Notes: generated by a model not told the origin, from the letters alone. Counted from the first letter of the stretch, positions 26,895-35,823 are shown. The stretch is 64,000 nucleotides of DNA from Haliscomenobacter sp. (GCA_016707205.1 JADJHZ010000001.1:310001-374000); one strand, 5' to 3'. Numbers and translations: made by a program.

Positions 26895-27437
26895 GTGATC
26901 AGTATTATTATGGGATCGGATTCCGATCTCCCCATTATGCAGCAGGCCGCAGACATTCTGGAGCAATTTGGACTGCCCTTCGAATTGACTATTGTTTCTG
27001 CGCACCGCACGCCGGAGCGCATGTTCGAGTTTGCACGCACGGCCCACGAGCGCGGGGTGCAGGTTATTATTGCCGGGGCAGGCGGTGCGGCGCATTTACC
27101 CGGCATGGTTGCTTCCCTCTCTCCGTTACCCGTTATTGGCGTGCCCATCAAATCGTCCAATTCCATAGACGGCTGGGACTCCCTGCTCTCCATTGTCCAA
27201 ATGCCGAACGGAGTGCCCGTAGCCACCGTAGCCGTCAACGCAGCGAAAAATGCCGGGATACTGGCCGCCCAAATCCTGGGCGCTTCCAACCCAGCCATCC
27301 GGGATATAGTCGCAGCCTACAAAAACGCCTGGCGGAAGAAGTGGAAGGAAAAATCCGGAACCTGGAGAAAAAAGGGATTAAAGATAGTCAGGAGGAGCTC
27401 CAACCCCAATGCACACCAGCAGGTGTTAACTTTATAA
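26895..27437 (+). CDS. purE: N5-carboxyaminoimidazole ribonucleotide mutase (frameshift near the C-terminus)
   Basis: PurE converts the unstable PurK product to 4-carboxyaminoimidazole ribonucleotide. The start is GTG 26895. Family signatures are IIMGSDSDLPIM, VSAHRTPERMFEFA, IAGAGGAAHLPGMVAS and QMPNGVPVATVAV. After AAYKNA the written frame becomes unlike PurE; adding one C at 27328-27329 gives LAEEVEGKIRNLEKKG, as expected. That frame stays open to 27535, over the promoter of the next gene, so either a second error exists or the tail is unusually long. The true end is uncertain. The NrtR-like gene ends 12 bases before it. Confidence 0.92.
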   Translation: MISIIMGSDSDLPIMQQAADILEQFGLPFELTIVSAHRTPERMFEFARTAHERGVQVIIAGAGGAAHLPGMVASLSPLPVIGVPIKSSNSIDGWDSLLSIVQMPNGVPVATVAVNAAKNAGILAAQILGASNPAIRDIVAAYKNAWRKKWKEKSGTWRKKGLKIVRRSSNPNAHQQVLTL

Positions 27438-27482
27438 AATTAAATTTCCGGTTCTTCAATTATTTCCATCAAAAGACAGGAA

Positions 27483-27510
27483 TTGAACCTAATCTATTTT
27501 CATATATTTG
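27483..27510 (+). promoter_or_regulatory. promoter of the lipoprotein subtilase gene
   Basis: TTG at 27483-27485, a 17-base spacer and TATATTTG at 27503-27510 fit the Bacteroidota consensus; the ATG follows 37 bases later. Confidence 0.65.
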
Positions 27511-27547
27511 GGCGAATCCTTTTTTCACTTCCTAAAACGCCTGAAAT

Positions 27548-29089
27548 ATGATCCGTAAAATTACCTTCCTGGTATTCCTGTTTTTGGCTGTCAATAGCTG
27601 CAACGAGGAAGCCTCCCAGCAGGAAAGCCTTGCCCAGCCTATCGTTGAAGGCCAGGCCACCACTCCCCTTCCCAAGTCGGAAATCAACCAATTCATCGAA
27701 CGGCAGCTTTACCGGCACAACAAATTCGAATGGAATATGGGCGATGTAAACCTGATTTGGAGCGCATCCGTCCAAAGCGATTCCCTGATGGCTATTGGGT
27801 ACAAACCAGCCAAAGAACAGCGCGTAGAGGAACGCCTGCACCTGATCAATATCCAAACCCCCGAATGGCAACGGGTGCGCCAATCGATCATTGATCTGGT
27901 GGTACGCGAAACCAACCGGGAATTTCCAGGACACCACTATACCGTCCGCGACCTGATGCCGTTGCCGGATAGCAAGATCCTCCCAGCGATCGACATCAAG
28001 ATCTTTAGCCCAACGATCATCCAGAAATTGCGGGAAATGCCCGAGGTCCGGTACATAGAACCTCTCGGTTACAGCCCGGAAGGCGGCCTGCGCAGCGATT
28101 CCGGATGCGGGTCAACCGCTGCCAGCAGTATCCCGGCAGCCGACTACACGACCATAAGCCCTTCGGTCAAGCAATCCTGGCACCAGACGGCGATGAACAT
28201 CCCCGGCGCTTGGAGCCAAAGCACAGGCAGCGGGATTACGGTGGCTTTGCTGGACACCGGCACCTCCCCCAGCCAGGCCAAACTCAATGGCGAATTCAAC
28301 TCCGGCCAATCTTCCGGCCGAACGCATGAACGGCTGGGGACCTATGTCAGCTGTTGGTTTTGTGGCACTCCCGACGGGCCCAACGACGGATGCGGGCACG
28401 GAACCCAAATGGCCGGTCTGATCGCAGCCCCAAGGGGAAGCGGAGGAACTGCCGTGGGCGCCGCCTATAACTGCAATCTGCTTTCCATCCGGGTGACAAG
28501 CGACGTGGTCATTAACGGGAGTTCAGAAAAAACCGGCGTAGCCGACGGTCTAACGATAGCAGCCAACCGCTCCAACGTCAAAATCATCAGCATGTCCATC
28601 GGGGATGTCATTTCTACAAGCCGGGTTTCGGACGCGGTCAAATACGCCTACGGCAAAGGAAAGCTTATCTTTGCAGCAGCAGGCACCTCCTTGTCCTGGA
28701 CGTCCTGGTGGGGAGTCATCTTCCCAGCCAACATGGCGGAATGCGTTGCGATCACCGGGGTGAAAGAAGGACTTCCTTTGGAAAAATGCAATACCTGCCA
28801 CGAGGGAAGCAAAGTGGATTTTGTGGCCGTTATGCAGCGCCGCAGCGACACCAACCGCACCGCACTAACCCTTGCCCTCAGCGGAAATACACCGGCCTAC
28901 GTAGGCGGTTCTTCCGCCGCGACCGCTACAACGGCGGGTATCGCGGCACAGGTTTGGGCTACCAACCCTTCCATGACGAGGGACCAGGTAGTGACCAAGC
29001 TCAAAAACGCCTCCTCCCTTTACCCCAGCAGGAATGCCAATCTGGGATGGGGCATCATCGATGCCTCCAGAGCGGTGGCCGGAATCTAA
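27548..29089 (+). CDS. subtilisin-like (S8) serine peptidase, lipoprotein
   Basis: The 513-residue protein has a lipobox signal (LAVNSC, Cys18), a prodomain-like region (about 40-175) and a subtilase domain with Asp236 (TVALLDTG), His284 (GCGHGTQMAG) and Ser456 (YVGGSSAATATTAG). The serine motif has Ser in place of the usual Thr before the nucleophile. Cysteine pairs (CWFCG near 269, GC near 282) suggest disulfides. A CNTCH string at 414-418 mimics a heme site but is probably chance. It should be displayed on the outside of a membrane. It is 15 bases upstream of a DmpA-type peptidase gene. Confidence 0.93.
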   Translation: MIRKITFLVFLFLAVNSCNEEASQQESLAQPIVEGQATTPLPKSEINQFIERQLYRHNKFEWNMGDVNLIWSASVQSDSLMAIGYKPAKEQRVEERLHLINIQTPEWQRVRQSIIDLVVRETNREFPGHHYTVRDLMPLPDSKILPAIDIKIFSPTIIQKLREMPEVRYIEPLGYSPEGGLRSDSGCGSTAASSIPAADYTTISPSVKQSWHQTAMNIPGAWSQSTGSGITVALLDTGTSPSQAKLNGEFNSGQSSGRTHERLGTYVSCWFCGTPDGPNDGCGHGTQMAGLIAAPRGSGGTAVGAAYNCNLLSIRVTSDVVINGSSEKTGVADGLTIAANRSNVKIISMSIGDVISTSRVSDAVKYAYGKGKLIFAAAGTSLSWTSWWGVIFPANMAECVAITGVKEGLPLEKCNTCHEGSKVDFVAVMQRRSDTNRTALTLALSGNTPAYVGGSSAATATTAGIAAQVWATNPSMTRDQVVTKLKNASSLYPSRNANLGWGIIDASRAVAGI

Positions 29090-29104
29090 ACACATGAAAA
29101 GAAT

Positions 29105-30256
29105 ATGTCTTCCAAATTTCTTGCTCTTATTCTTCTTTCCTTATCCCTGGCGCCAATGAGCAGCAACGCCCAACCCAAGCCGCGAGCCAGAGACCTGGGA
29201 ATCCCCTTCGAGGGAATCCCAGGCCCCTGGAATGCCATCACCGACGTCCCCGGGGTGGAAGTGGGACAGGTTACCTTGATCGAGGGAGAAGGAAAGCTTG
29301 TGCAAGGGAAAGGGCCTGTCCGCACTGGAGTTACGGCCATTTTTCCTTTAGGCAAAACCGCGGAAAACGGCGTTTTTGGAGGGCACTTCTCGCTGAATGG
29401 CGCCGGAGAACTCACCGGCATGGCGATCGTTCAGGAGTTCGGCGAGTTGCATGGTCCCGTTATCCTGACAGGTACCCTCAATGTGGGTATCGCCCATCAA
29501 GCGGCCATCGAATGGCAGCGCGACCGCATCAAAAACCCGGATGCCTTGTACAACCGAACCCTTCCAGTGGTTGGAGAAACCTGGGATGGTTTTCTCCACG
29601 ATGTATTCGGATTTCATCTCCGCAAAGAACACGTATTCGAAGCCATGAACAACGCATCTTCCGGGCCAGTCCAGGAAGGAGGCGTTGGCGGAGGCACCGG
29701 CATGGCTTGTTACGAATTTAAAGGCGGCATAGGCACCGCCTCCAGAATAGTACCGTCTGGAGGAAAATCCTATACGTTGGGCGTATTGGTCCAGGCCAAC
29801 TTTGGCAGACGACGCCAATTGCTGGTTGCTGGCGTACCGGTAGGTAAAGAAATCACGGATCTCATGCCCAAAGAAGGGCAAACGGGCGATGGGTCGGTCA
29901 TCGTAGTCGTAGCCACGGATGCGCCTTTCCTGCCGGTGCAGCTGGACCGCCTGGCACGCCGCGTAGCGCTGGGGCTTGCCCGGACGGGAAGCATCGCTAC
30001 GAATGGGTCCGGAGATCTTTTTCTGTCTTTTTCCACCGCTACCCAGCTGACGCCTGCTGAAACGCCGATAGACGTTCAAATGACACGCGACATCAACCCG
30101 TTTTTCGAAGCGGTGGTCTATGCTACAGAAGAAGCCGTGATTAATGCCATTATAGCCGGAGAAACCATGGAAGGCATCAATGGCAATACCGTATATGGCC
30201 TACCGCACGAACGGCTGAAAGAAATCTTGCGAAAACGCAGCGTACTTCGGGAGTAA
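29105..30256 (+). CDS. DmpA/P1-family (S58) aminopeptidase, exported
   Basis: The 383-residue protein has a signal peptide (MSSKFLALILLSLSLAPMSS, then NAQ). DmpA-like N-terminal-nucleophile hydrolases release N-terminal residues from small peptides and are made as one chain that cuts itself. The likely cut is Gly263-Ser264 in QTGDGSVIVVVATDAPFLP. Other family features are ITDVPGVEVGQVT, GTLNVGIAHQAAIEWQRD, GGGTGMACYEFKGGIGTASR and NTVYGLPHERL. With the adjacent subtilase it suggests a two-step peptide-digestion unit, endoprotease then aminopeptidase; this pairing is inference. Confidence 0.93.
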   Translation: MSSKFLALILLSLSLAPMSSNAQPKPRARDLGIPFEGIPGPWNAITDVPGVEVGQVTLIEGEGKLVQGKGPVRTGVTAIFPLGKTAENGVFGGHFSLNGAGELTGMAIVQEFGELHGPVILTGTLNVGIAHQAAIEWQRDRIKNPDALYNRTLPVVGETWDGFLHDVFGFHLRKEHVFEAMNNASSGPVQEGGVGGGTGMACYEFKGGIGTASRIVPSGGKSYTLGVLVQANFGRRRQLLVAGVPVGKEITDLMPKEGQTGDGSVIVVVATDAPFLPVQLDRLARRVALGLARTGSIATNGSGDLFLSFSTATQLTPAETPIDVQMTRDINPFFEAVVYATEEAVINAIIAGETMEGINGNTVYGLPHERLKEILRKRSVLRE

Positions 30257-30285
30257 CCTGTTTCGAATGCCGCCTTGCTCCGTGT

Positions 30286-31941
30286 TTATCCTTTGCGCAT
30301 CTCTTTAAACGCATTGATCAACCCATTGGTGGAGGCGTCATGGTTCTCCACCGGAGCGGCGGTCTGAAGTTCCGGGAGGATTTTGGAAGCGAGCTGTTTA
30401 CCCAACTCCACACCCCATTGATCAAAGCTATAAATATTCCAGATCACGCCTTGCGCAAAGATTTTGTGCTCGTAAAGGGCGATCAGAGCACCCAATGACC
30501 GGGGAGTGATCTGCTTGATCAAAATCGAGTTGGTTGGCCTGTTGCCTTCAAACACTTTATAAGGCAGGAGTTTATTAATTTGCGCCTCTGTTTTTCCTTC
30601 TTTCCGCAATTCCGCCTCCACTTGTTCTATAGTTTTCCCCATCATCAGGGCCTCGGTTTGAGCGAAGAAATTCGACAGCAGTTTTTCGTGGTGGTCGCCA
30701 ATCGCGTTGTGGCTGATTGCAGGCGCGATGAAATCGCAGGGAATGAGTTTTGTTCCCTGGTGGATCAATTGGTAAAAAGCATGCTGGCCGTTCGTGCCCG
30801 GTTCGCCCCATACCACCGGCCCGGTTTGGTAGGTCACCGGAACGCCGTTGCGATCGACGGATTTGCCGTTGCTTTCCATGTTGCCTTGCTGAAAGTAAGC
30901 GGCAAACCGATGCAGGTATTGGTCATAAGGGAGAATAGCCTCGGTTTCTGCCCCAAAGAAGTTGTTATACCAAATGCCAATCAAAGCCAATACCGCAGGG
31001 ATGTTTTTTTCCAGAGGAGTATACCGGAAATGCTGATCCATGGCATGGAACCCCTCCAGCAATTCTTTGAAGCGGGGGAAGCCAATGGTGCAGGCAATCG
31101 ACAACCCGATGGCAGAAGTCAGGGAATACCGGCCCCCAACCCAATCCCAGAATTCAAACATATTCTCCGTGTCGATGCCAAACTCCCGAACGGCTTTAGC
31201 GTTGGTAGACAAAGCCACAAAGTGTTTGGATACATGGCTCGGATCGATTGCCGCTTGAAGGAACCATTGCCTGGCGGAATAGGCATTGGTCATGGTTTCC
31301 TGCGTGGTGAACGTCTTGGAGGCAATAAGAAAAAGCGTGGTTTCCGGATTAACCTTTCGGAGGATTTCGGCAATATGGGTTCCGTCTACATTCGAAACAA
31401 AATGGCATTGAATCCCTGGTTGCCAATAAGGTTTAAGGGCTTCCGTAACCATAACAGGGCCAAGATCGGAGCCTCCAATCCCAATATTGACGATATGCTC
31501 CATAGGCTTGCCGGTAAACCCCTGCCAATCTCCGCTCAGCACGCGTTTTGAGAACCGCTCCATCTGGTCCAGAACAGCGCGAACGGAAGGCATTACATTC
31601 CCGCCGTCTGTATGGACAGGGTTCCCGTTCAAGTTGCGCAACGCTGTGTGGAGTACCGATCGGTTTTCGGTTTCGTTGATCGGTTCTCCAGAAAACATGC
31701 TTTCAATAGCAGCGGGAAGGCCGCATTCTCTGGCAAGATCAAAGAGAAAGTCCAGCGTTTCTTCGCTGATCCGATTTTTGGAAAAATCCACCAGAATGTC
31801 TTCAAATTGAAGGGAGAAACGCTGAAACCGATCCGGCTCGTTTTGGAACAAATCGCGCAGGTGAAGCGGGTGTATGGCGGTGAAATGCGCTTCCAGGTTT
31901 TTCCAGGAAGCCGTTTGCGTGGGATTGATGCGCGGAAGCAT
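30286..31941 (-). CDS. pgi: glucose-6-phosphate isomerase
   Basis: Pgi interconverts glucose-6-phosphate and fructose-6-phosphate. The 551-residue length and motifs fit the classic bacterial/eukaryotic type: VNIGIGGSDLGPVMVTEAL, FLIASKTFTTQETMTNA, the catalytic-glutamate region TGPVVWGEPGTNGQHAFYQL and IWNIYSFDQWGVELGKQLA. The start at 31941 begins a typical N-terminus. A 323-residue antisense ORF within it is a shadow. On the minus strand CATCTTTG at 31961-31968 resembles a -7 box with one mismatch. Confidence 0.97.
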   Translation of the reverse strand: MLPRINPTQTASWKNLEAHFTAIHPLHLRDLFQNEPDRFQRFSLQFEDILVDFSKNRISEETLDFLFDLARECGLPAAIESMFSGEPINETENRSVLHTALRNLNGNPVHTDGGNVMPSVRAVLDQMERFSKRVLSGDWQGFTGKPMEHIVNIGIGGSDLGPVMVTEALKPYWQPGIQCHFVSNVDGTHIAEILRKVNPETTLFLIASKTFTTQETMTNAYSARQWFLQAAIDPSHVSKHFVALSTNAKAVREFGIDTENMFEFWDWVGGRYSLTSAIGLSIACTIGFPRFKELLEGFHAMDQHFRYTPLEKNIPAVLALIGIWYNNFFGAETEAILPYDQYLHRFAAYFQQGNMESNGKSVDRNGVPVTYQTGPVVWGEPGTNGQHAFYQLIHQGTKLIPCDFIAPAISHNAIGDHHEKLLSNFFAQTEALMMGKTIEQVEAELRKEGKTEAQINKLLPYKVFEGNRPTNSILIKQITPRSLGALIALYEHKIFAQGVIWNIYSFDQWGVELGKQLASKILPELQTAAPVENHDASTNGLINAFKEMRKG

Positions 31942-32090
31942 ATTTTGTCATTTGTTTGTGCAAAGATGGCCACTTTTGAATGGAATCGACGTAAAAAGGC
32001 GGTGAAAAAATCCATGCTAAAGATGATTTTCGTCACTACAGGCAATTAGAAGATGCGGTATTTTGTCCAAAAGAAAAAAATAATTGAGGC

Positions 32091-32927
32091 ATGAAAAAGA
32101 TCCTCGTCCCAACCGATTTTTCCGCAACCGCCAAGTGCGCCATGACCTATGCCCAGATCCTGGCCGCTGAAATTGAAGGCGGGCAAATTGACGTTGTTCA
32201 TTTGTACCTGCCTGCAACGGCTGCAGAATACCCAAACATCGTCCCTCCGATTCCTGAATTCGTGGAAGCCAGGGAAAAAATGCTTACTGAATTTGTGGAA
32301 GAAAGCTGCAAATCCTTTGAAGGAAGCGCAGCTAGTTCATTGAAAGTGAACAAAAATTTGCTGGTCGGATTTCCAGCCGACGAAATTGTTCGGATCTCCT
32401 CCGGATACGACCTGATCGTTATGGGTACCACCGGCGAATCCGACCTGTTGGACGAACTGTTTGGCAGCGTCTCCAGCCATGTAGCCCGCAAAGCCAAATG
32501 TCCGGTAATCCTGGTCCCTAAAGGCATCGACTTCAACCCCATCCAGCATATCCTCTACGCAAGCAACTACGAATCAGCCGATGAAAACATGGTCCACGCG
32601 CTGCTCGATTTCAACCGGCATTTTAAAGCGACGATCCATTTTGTGCATGTCCGGGAAGAAGGCGATTCCAAATTCAGCAAATCCAAAGAAGATATTTTCA
32701 ACGAACTCTTTACCAAAGGAGAACCGCCTTTCGGTTTTGAAATCGAAGAAGTAGAAGGAGCCAACGTCAGCGAGGCCCTCAACCATTATGCAGAAGACAA
32801 GGGGATCAACCTGGTAGTCATGGTGGCTCGAAAGCGATCCTTCTGGGACAACTTTTTCCATCGCAGTCAAACCAAACGCATGGCGCTCAACACCAAACTG
32901 CCGTTGATGGTGTTGCATCTAAGCTGA
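32091..32927 (+). CDS. universal stress protein with two tandem UspA domains
   Basis: The 278-residue protein contains two UspA folds. The first (1-140) begins MKKILVPTDFSATAKCAMTY and ends with the ATP-loop pattern GTTGESDLLDELFGSVSSHV and KCPVILVPKG. The second (about 145-278) begins NPIQHILYASNYESADENM, but its last strand (VVMVARKRSFWDNFFHRSQT) lacks the G-x2-G-x9-G(S/T) pattern, so only one nucleotide site looks intact. Such proteins respond to stress or starvation; the specific trigger is unknown. A short TATTTTG lies about 25 bases upstream. Confidence 0.92.
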   Translation: MKKILVPTDFSATAKCAMTYAQILAAEIEGGQIDVVHLYLPATAAEYPNIVPPIPEFVEAREKMLTEFVEESCKSFEGSAASSLKVNKNLLVGFPADEIVRISSGYDLIVMGTTGESDLLDELFGSVSSHVARKAKCPVILVPKGIDFNPIQHILYASNYESADENMVHALLDFNRHFKATIHFVHVREEGDSKFSKSKEDIFNELFTKGEPPFGFEIEEVEGANVSEALNHYAEDKGINLVVMVARKRSFWDNFFHRSQTKRMALNTKLPLMVLHLS

Positions 32928-32934
32928 TCGATCT

Positions 32935-33014
32935 ACGAGGTACGAAGTACGATTTACGAGGTACGGGGCTTACATCCTTTCACGAGGTACGAAGTACGAT
33001 TTACGAGGTACGGG
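32935..33014. repeat. two perfect 33-base direct repeats
   Basis: The unit at 32935-32967 (core ACGAGGTACGAAGTACGATT) recurs exactly at 32982-33014. It is internally repetitive around GTACGA/TTACGA. A related, inverted tract is found at 33261-33290. Two copies only and no spacer ladder, so this is not a CRISPR array. Confidence 0.8.
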
Positions 33015-33050
33015 TATGAAGCGCTATTAAAATTTAAAGCTCAACGATTA

Positions 33051-33206
33051 GAAGGCATCTCAAAACTGCAAGCATTCTGCTTAATCCATCGTTTGGCTCC
33101 CTTAGCCACATGGCAAAAGTTGACGAAGCACTTTCCCCCTAGGGGGTGGGGTGCGCCCCCTTCAAAGGGGGAGAACGCCATATGCCATAGTTTTGAGATG
33201 GCTGCC
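33051..33206. mobile_element. MITE-like element with imperfect terminal inverted repeats
   Basis: CATCTCAAAACT at 33056-33067 is mirrored by AGTTTTGAGATG at 33189-33200, bounding about 150 bases with no ORF. Inside is a GC-rich palindrome (CCCCCTAGGGGG near 33137) and a second C5/G5 hairpin. Similar TCTCAAAA ends occur at 53991. A small non-autonomous element or a compound terminator are both possible; no target-site duplication is obvious. Confidence 0.45.
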
Positions 33207-33215
33207 AAGCAATTT

Positions 33216-34967
33216 TTAATCCTTTAATTTCCCGTTTCCCCGCAATTCCTGCTTCTTAAACCGTACTTCGTCGTTCGTACATCGTACCTTACTTATTGCC
33301 TTACTATTCCAACCTGGAGGAAGGTCGCCGTTGCTTAAACCAAGAATAATATCGTAAGTTCCCGGAGCTAAAGAGGGCGTGCGGAACAAAGCTTTTTGAA
33401 GCAGGCTTTCTTTTTGAGGCCAGGAGGTCGCTGGATTTTCGATTACCAGCGGCGCATGTTGTACTACCTGACCCTCTTGAAGAAATACCACATGTGCCGT
33501 TACCGGGTGGCTTCCCTTGGCGGGAAAAATCGCAAAAGGATATCTGTTTTCAATTGCCAGGGAAATCGAATAGTCCGACCCAATATTTAAGACGTCAGGA
33601 AAATCATCAGACCACAAACGAACCTTCTGAATGACCTGGAAGGTATCCACCCAAACGGCAGGGCGGACTTTTTTGGTCAAATTCAACATAAAACTCGCTC
33701 GGCAGGTGTCTTGCCCTGGCTGGAGAACCATAAGGAATTTTTCATTTTGAAACGCCTCCTCCCCGCTCCAAACGTCGAATTGGCTGGGTCTGTAATAGAC
33801 ATTGGTAAACGCATATGCGGGCTTTCGGGTATAAAATTCGTATTCCGACACATCGCGATAGCTGTTATGAAACACGACGGGATAGTCCCCAGCGATTTTG
33901 GATAGTTTCTCCGGCCAGTATTTCTTTACAAAAGGCATTTTTACTCCCTCCAGCGGAAACAGTAAAAAAATCCGGACGCAGAGGATGATTCCGGCAGATA
34001 CCCAGCCCATGCGGGTTAATTGCCGGAGGAATCCGGGCCGGCCGGCGCCGTAATACAGGCCCATCATAGCCAGGGGGAAACTTAGTACGGCAGTCCACTG
34101 GGGCTCTACATGCCCTTTAAAGGTCGTGTAAAAAAAGAACGCCCAAAATCCCAGAACCAGCCACCCACTCGTCGTTTGCTGTCTGAACAAGGCAAATGCC
34201 CTCAGGAAAAAGGGAAACATAAGCGGACTGAACACGACGGCCTGATTGATAAAATATTCCACCGTGTATTTGACCTGGTACGGATCGTCCCGGCCGCTCA
34301 AGTGGTAGCGGAAGGAAGGGAAGTCATGGGCATATTGCCACCAGAGATGAGGGAAGAACAGAACCGCACCGGAAATACCGGCTACCCAGAAGTAGGGATT
34401 GCGAAAAAGCCGGAGGTTTGCAGCTACCGTGAACCCGATCACCAAAATGCCATGGTACTTGCTATAAAGCAACGCCGCCATAACTGCGCCCCAAAGCAAG
34501 GCAATTCCCATACCCGGCCCTTTTTTAAACCGGTCGAGCAAGCATAAATACGCTATCGAAAAGAAAAGAAGGGGGCTGTCTGGCGTAGCGGTGAACCCAT
34601 ACACATGAATAAAAGGAAGCCCTGCCGCAACGGCCATCCAGGCGGGAGCCAGATCGAGGGAGCGTTTGTCCGAGACCCATTGCCAAAAGAGCCACAAGGT
34701 GCCAATATGAAGGAGTACCACCCCTAAACGAACACCCAACGGACCATCAATAAGCCAGGAGCCTAACCCTACGAGAAGCGCAATTGCCGGGGGATGGTCG
34801 AAATATCCCCAATCCAGGTCGCGGGCGTATTCCCAATAATACGCTTCATCCGGATCGAGTGGCAGAAAAGCGGCCTGGAGGAAATTGAACAAAGCCCAAA
34901 TCCCGATAAATCCCCAAACCGGGAGCCGGACCCCGGCAGCCGGTAACGAACCTGCGTTGCCTACCAT
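33216..34967 (-). CDS. GT39-type polytopic glycosyltransferase
   Basis: The 583-residue membrane protein has about ten hydrophobic helices and the acidic first-loop motif LDPDEAYYWEYARDLDWGYF with DHPP after it. This is typical of GT39/ArnT/PMT-like transferases that use a lipid-linked sugar donor at the outer face of the inner membrane. A soluble C-terminal part (from about 400) follows and includes a beta-rich domain. The acceptor is unknown. The last 25 residues (from SKVRCTNDEVRF) are encoded by the GTACGA-type repeat at 33261-33290, so the original C-terminus may have been extended by it. Confidence 0.85.
   Translation of the reverse strand: MVGNAGSLPAAGVRLPVWGFIGIWALFNFLQAAFLPLDPDEAYYWEYARDLDWGYFDHPPAIALLVGLGSWLIDGPLGVRLGVVLLHIGTLWLFWQWVSDKRSLDLAPAWMAVAAGLPFIHVYGFTATPDSPLLFFSIAYLCLLDRFKKGPGMGIALLWGAVMAALLYSKYHGILVIGFTVAANLRLFRNPYFWVAGISGAVLFFPHLWWQYAHDFPSFRYHLSGRDDPYQVKYTVEYFINQAVVFSPLMFPFFLRAFALFRQQTTSGWLVLGFWAFFFYTTFKGHVEPQWTAVLSFPLAMMGLYYGAGRPGFLRQLTRMGWVSAGIILCVRIFLLFPLEGVKMPFVKKYWPEKLSKIAGDYPVVFHNSYRDVSEYEFYTRKPAYAFTNVYYRPSQFDVWSGEEAFQNEKFLMVLQPGQDTCRASFMLNLTKKVRPAVWVDTFQVIQKVRLWSDDFPDVLNIGSDYSISLAIENRYPFAIFPAKGSHPVTAHVVFLQEGQVVQHAPLVIENPATSWPQKESLLQKALFRTPSLAPGTYDIILGLSNGDLPPGWNSKAISKVRCTNDEVRFKKQELRGNGKLKD
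33261..33290. repeat. GTACGA-type repeat inside the 3' end of the glycosyltransferase gene
   Basis: The tract carries GTACTTCG, CGTACATCGTACC and TTCGTAC in the opposite orientation to the 33-base repeats at 32935-33014. It is translated as part of the glycosyltransferase tail. Confidence 0.6.
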
Positions 34968-34999
34968 GGTCTTTTTTTTCGTTTGCGTTGCCTTTCCCT

Positions 35000-35806
35000 C
35001 TACTCAATCAATTCTTTTCGGACCAAATCCCCCAGGTCTTCCCATGTCAGGACAAAATCGGTCGGACCGGCAGCATAAGAGGCAATTTCATACGAGTTGT
35101 AAAAAAAATACAAGCCTTCCGGCGTAATCCCAAAATGGGAAGGCAACTGAAATCCGTTATCCCCAAAAAAACCGGCCTCATTGAGGTCCTCGTCTGGCGA
35201 CAAGTCTCTTGACTCCCGGAAGGCTTTTTCTGCCAGGTATTTCAAGTCATTCAAATCGGTAACCAAATCATTCAGCAAAACCGTGCGTCCGTATTTCAAA
35301 TTGTAATTAAGAAGCATCGTATTTGAGTTGGGATGGGCGCCCCCGGTATAGGCGTAATTTTCCAGGGTAATAGATACCATTCCAGAGGATAGAAAAAGTA
35401 CTTCGCTGGTCGTTTCCAGTTCCCAAACCATTGGAAAGCCCGTTTCCTGGCCGTAGGTGGTATAGGCCAAAAAGAAAGAGTCGGCTAAAGCTGGAAAAGA
35501 AAACTGCCGCAGGTCTCGATTTTGCTCGAGAATGGCCAAGCTATTCTTTACGTGGAAAACGACGGAATCATTCAATAGCCGCAAAATAACAGGTGGAATT
35601 CCGGAAACAAAAACCGGATAAACCACATTTACCTTGGCGCAATAGTTTTCCCCTTCGTTACAATCCTGAATTTCCTTGCTAAAGGATTCCATCCGAAACT
35701 CAGGAAGCGGTTTTTCAGTTTGGGCTGCATCGTCCTTATGATTTTTTGCGCAATACTGGAATAGCGAAAACAGAACGATCAAGCCCGCCCACCGGAATTG
35801 TTGCAT
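35000..35806 (-). CDS. DUF3298/RsiV-like lipoprotein
   Basis: The 268-residue protein has a lipoprotein signal (LFSLFQYC, Cys19). The DUF4163-like part (about 50-150) contains NVVYPVFVSG and SITLENYAYTGGAHPNS; the DUF3298 part (about 160-268) contains AEKAFRE and FGITPEGLYFFYNSYEIASY. In other bacteria this fold is found in RsiV, an anti-sigma factor that binds lysozyme, and in secreted deacetylase companions. No sigma factor is adjacent, so a binding role at the envelope is only a guess. A consensus promoter precedes it. Confidence 0.85.
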   Translation of the reverse strand: MQQFRWAGLIVLFSLFQYCAKNHKDDAAQTEKPLPEFRMESFSKEIQDCNEGENYCAKVNVVYPVFVSGIPPVILRLLNDSVVFHVKNSLAILEQNRDLRQFSFPALADSFFLAYTTYGQETGFPMVWELETTSEVLFLSSGMVSITLENYAYTGGAHPNSNTMLLNYNLKYGRTVLLNDLVTDLNDLKYLAEKAFRESRDLSPDEDLNEAGFFGDNGFQLPSHFGITPEGLYFFYNSYEIASYAAGPTDFVLTWEDLGDLVRKELIE

Positions 35807-35823
35807 ACGTCATGGGTTTGATT

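Noticed and set aside
28780..28815. CNTCH heme-binding motif in the lipoprotein subtilase
   Set aside because: Single CxxCH in a surface loop of a peptidase, with no cytochrome-like context or axial ligand; probably chance or a disulfide pair.
30580..31551. Plus-strand ORF of 323 codons antisense to pgi
   Set aside because: Shadow of a well-conserved gene; no recognisable domain and no promoter.
32935..33014. CRISPR array
   Set aside because: Only two repeats, a 14-base spacer, internal repetition within the unit, and no cas genes.
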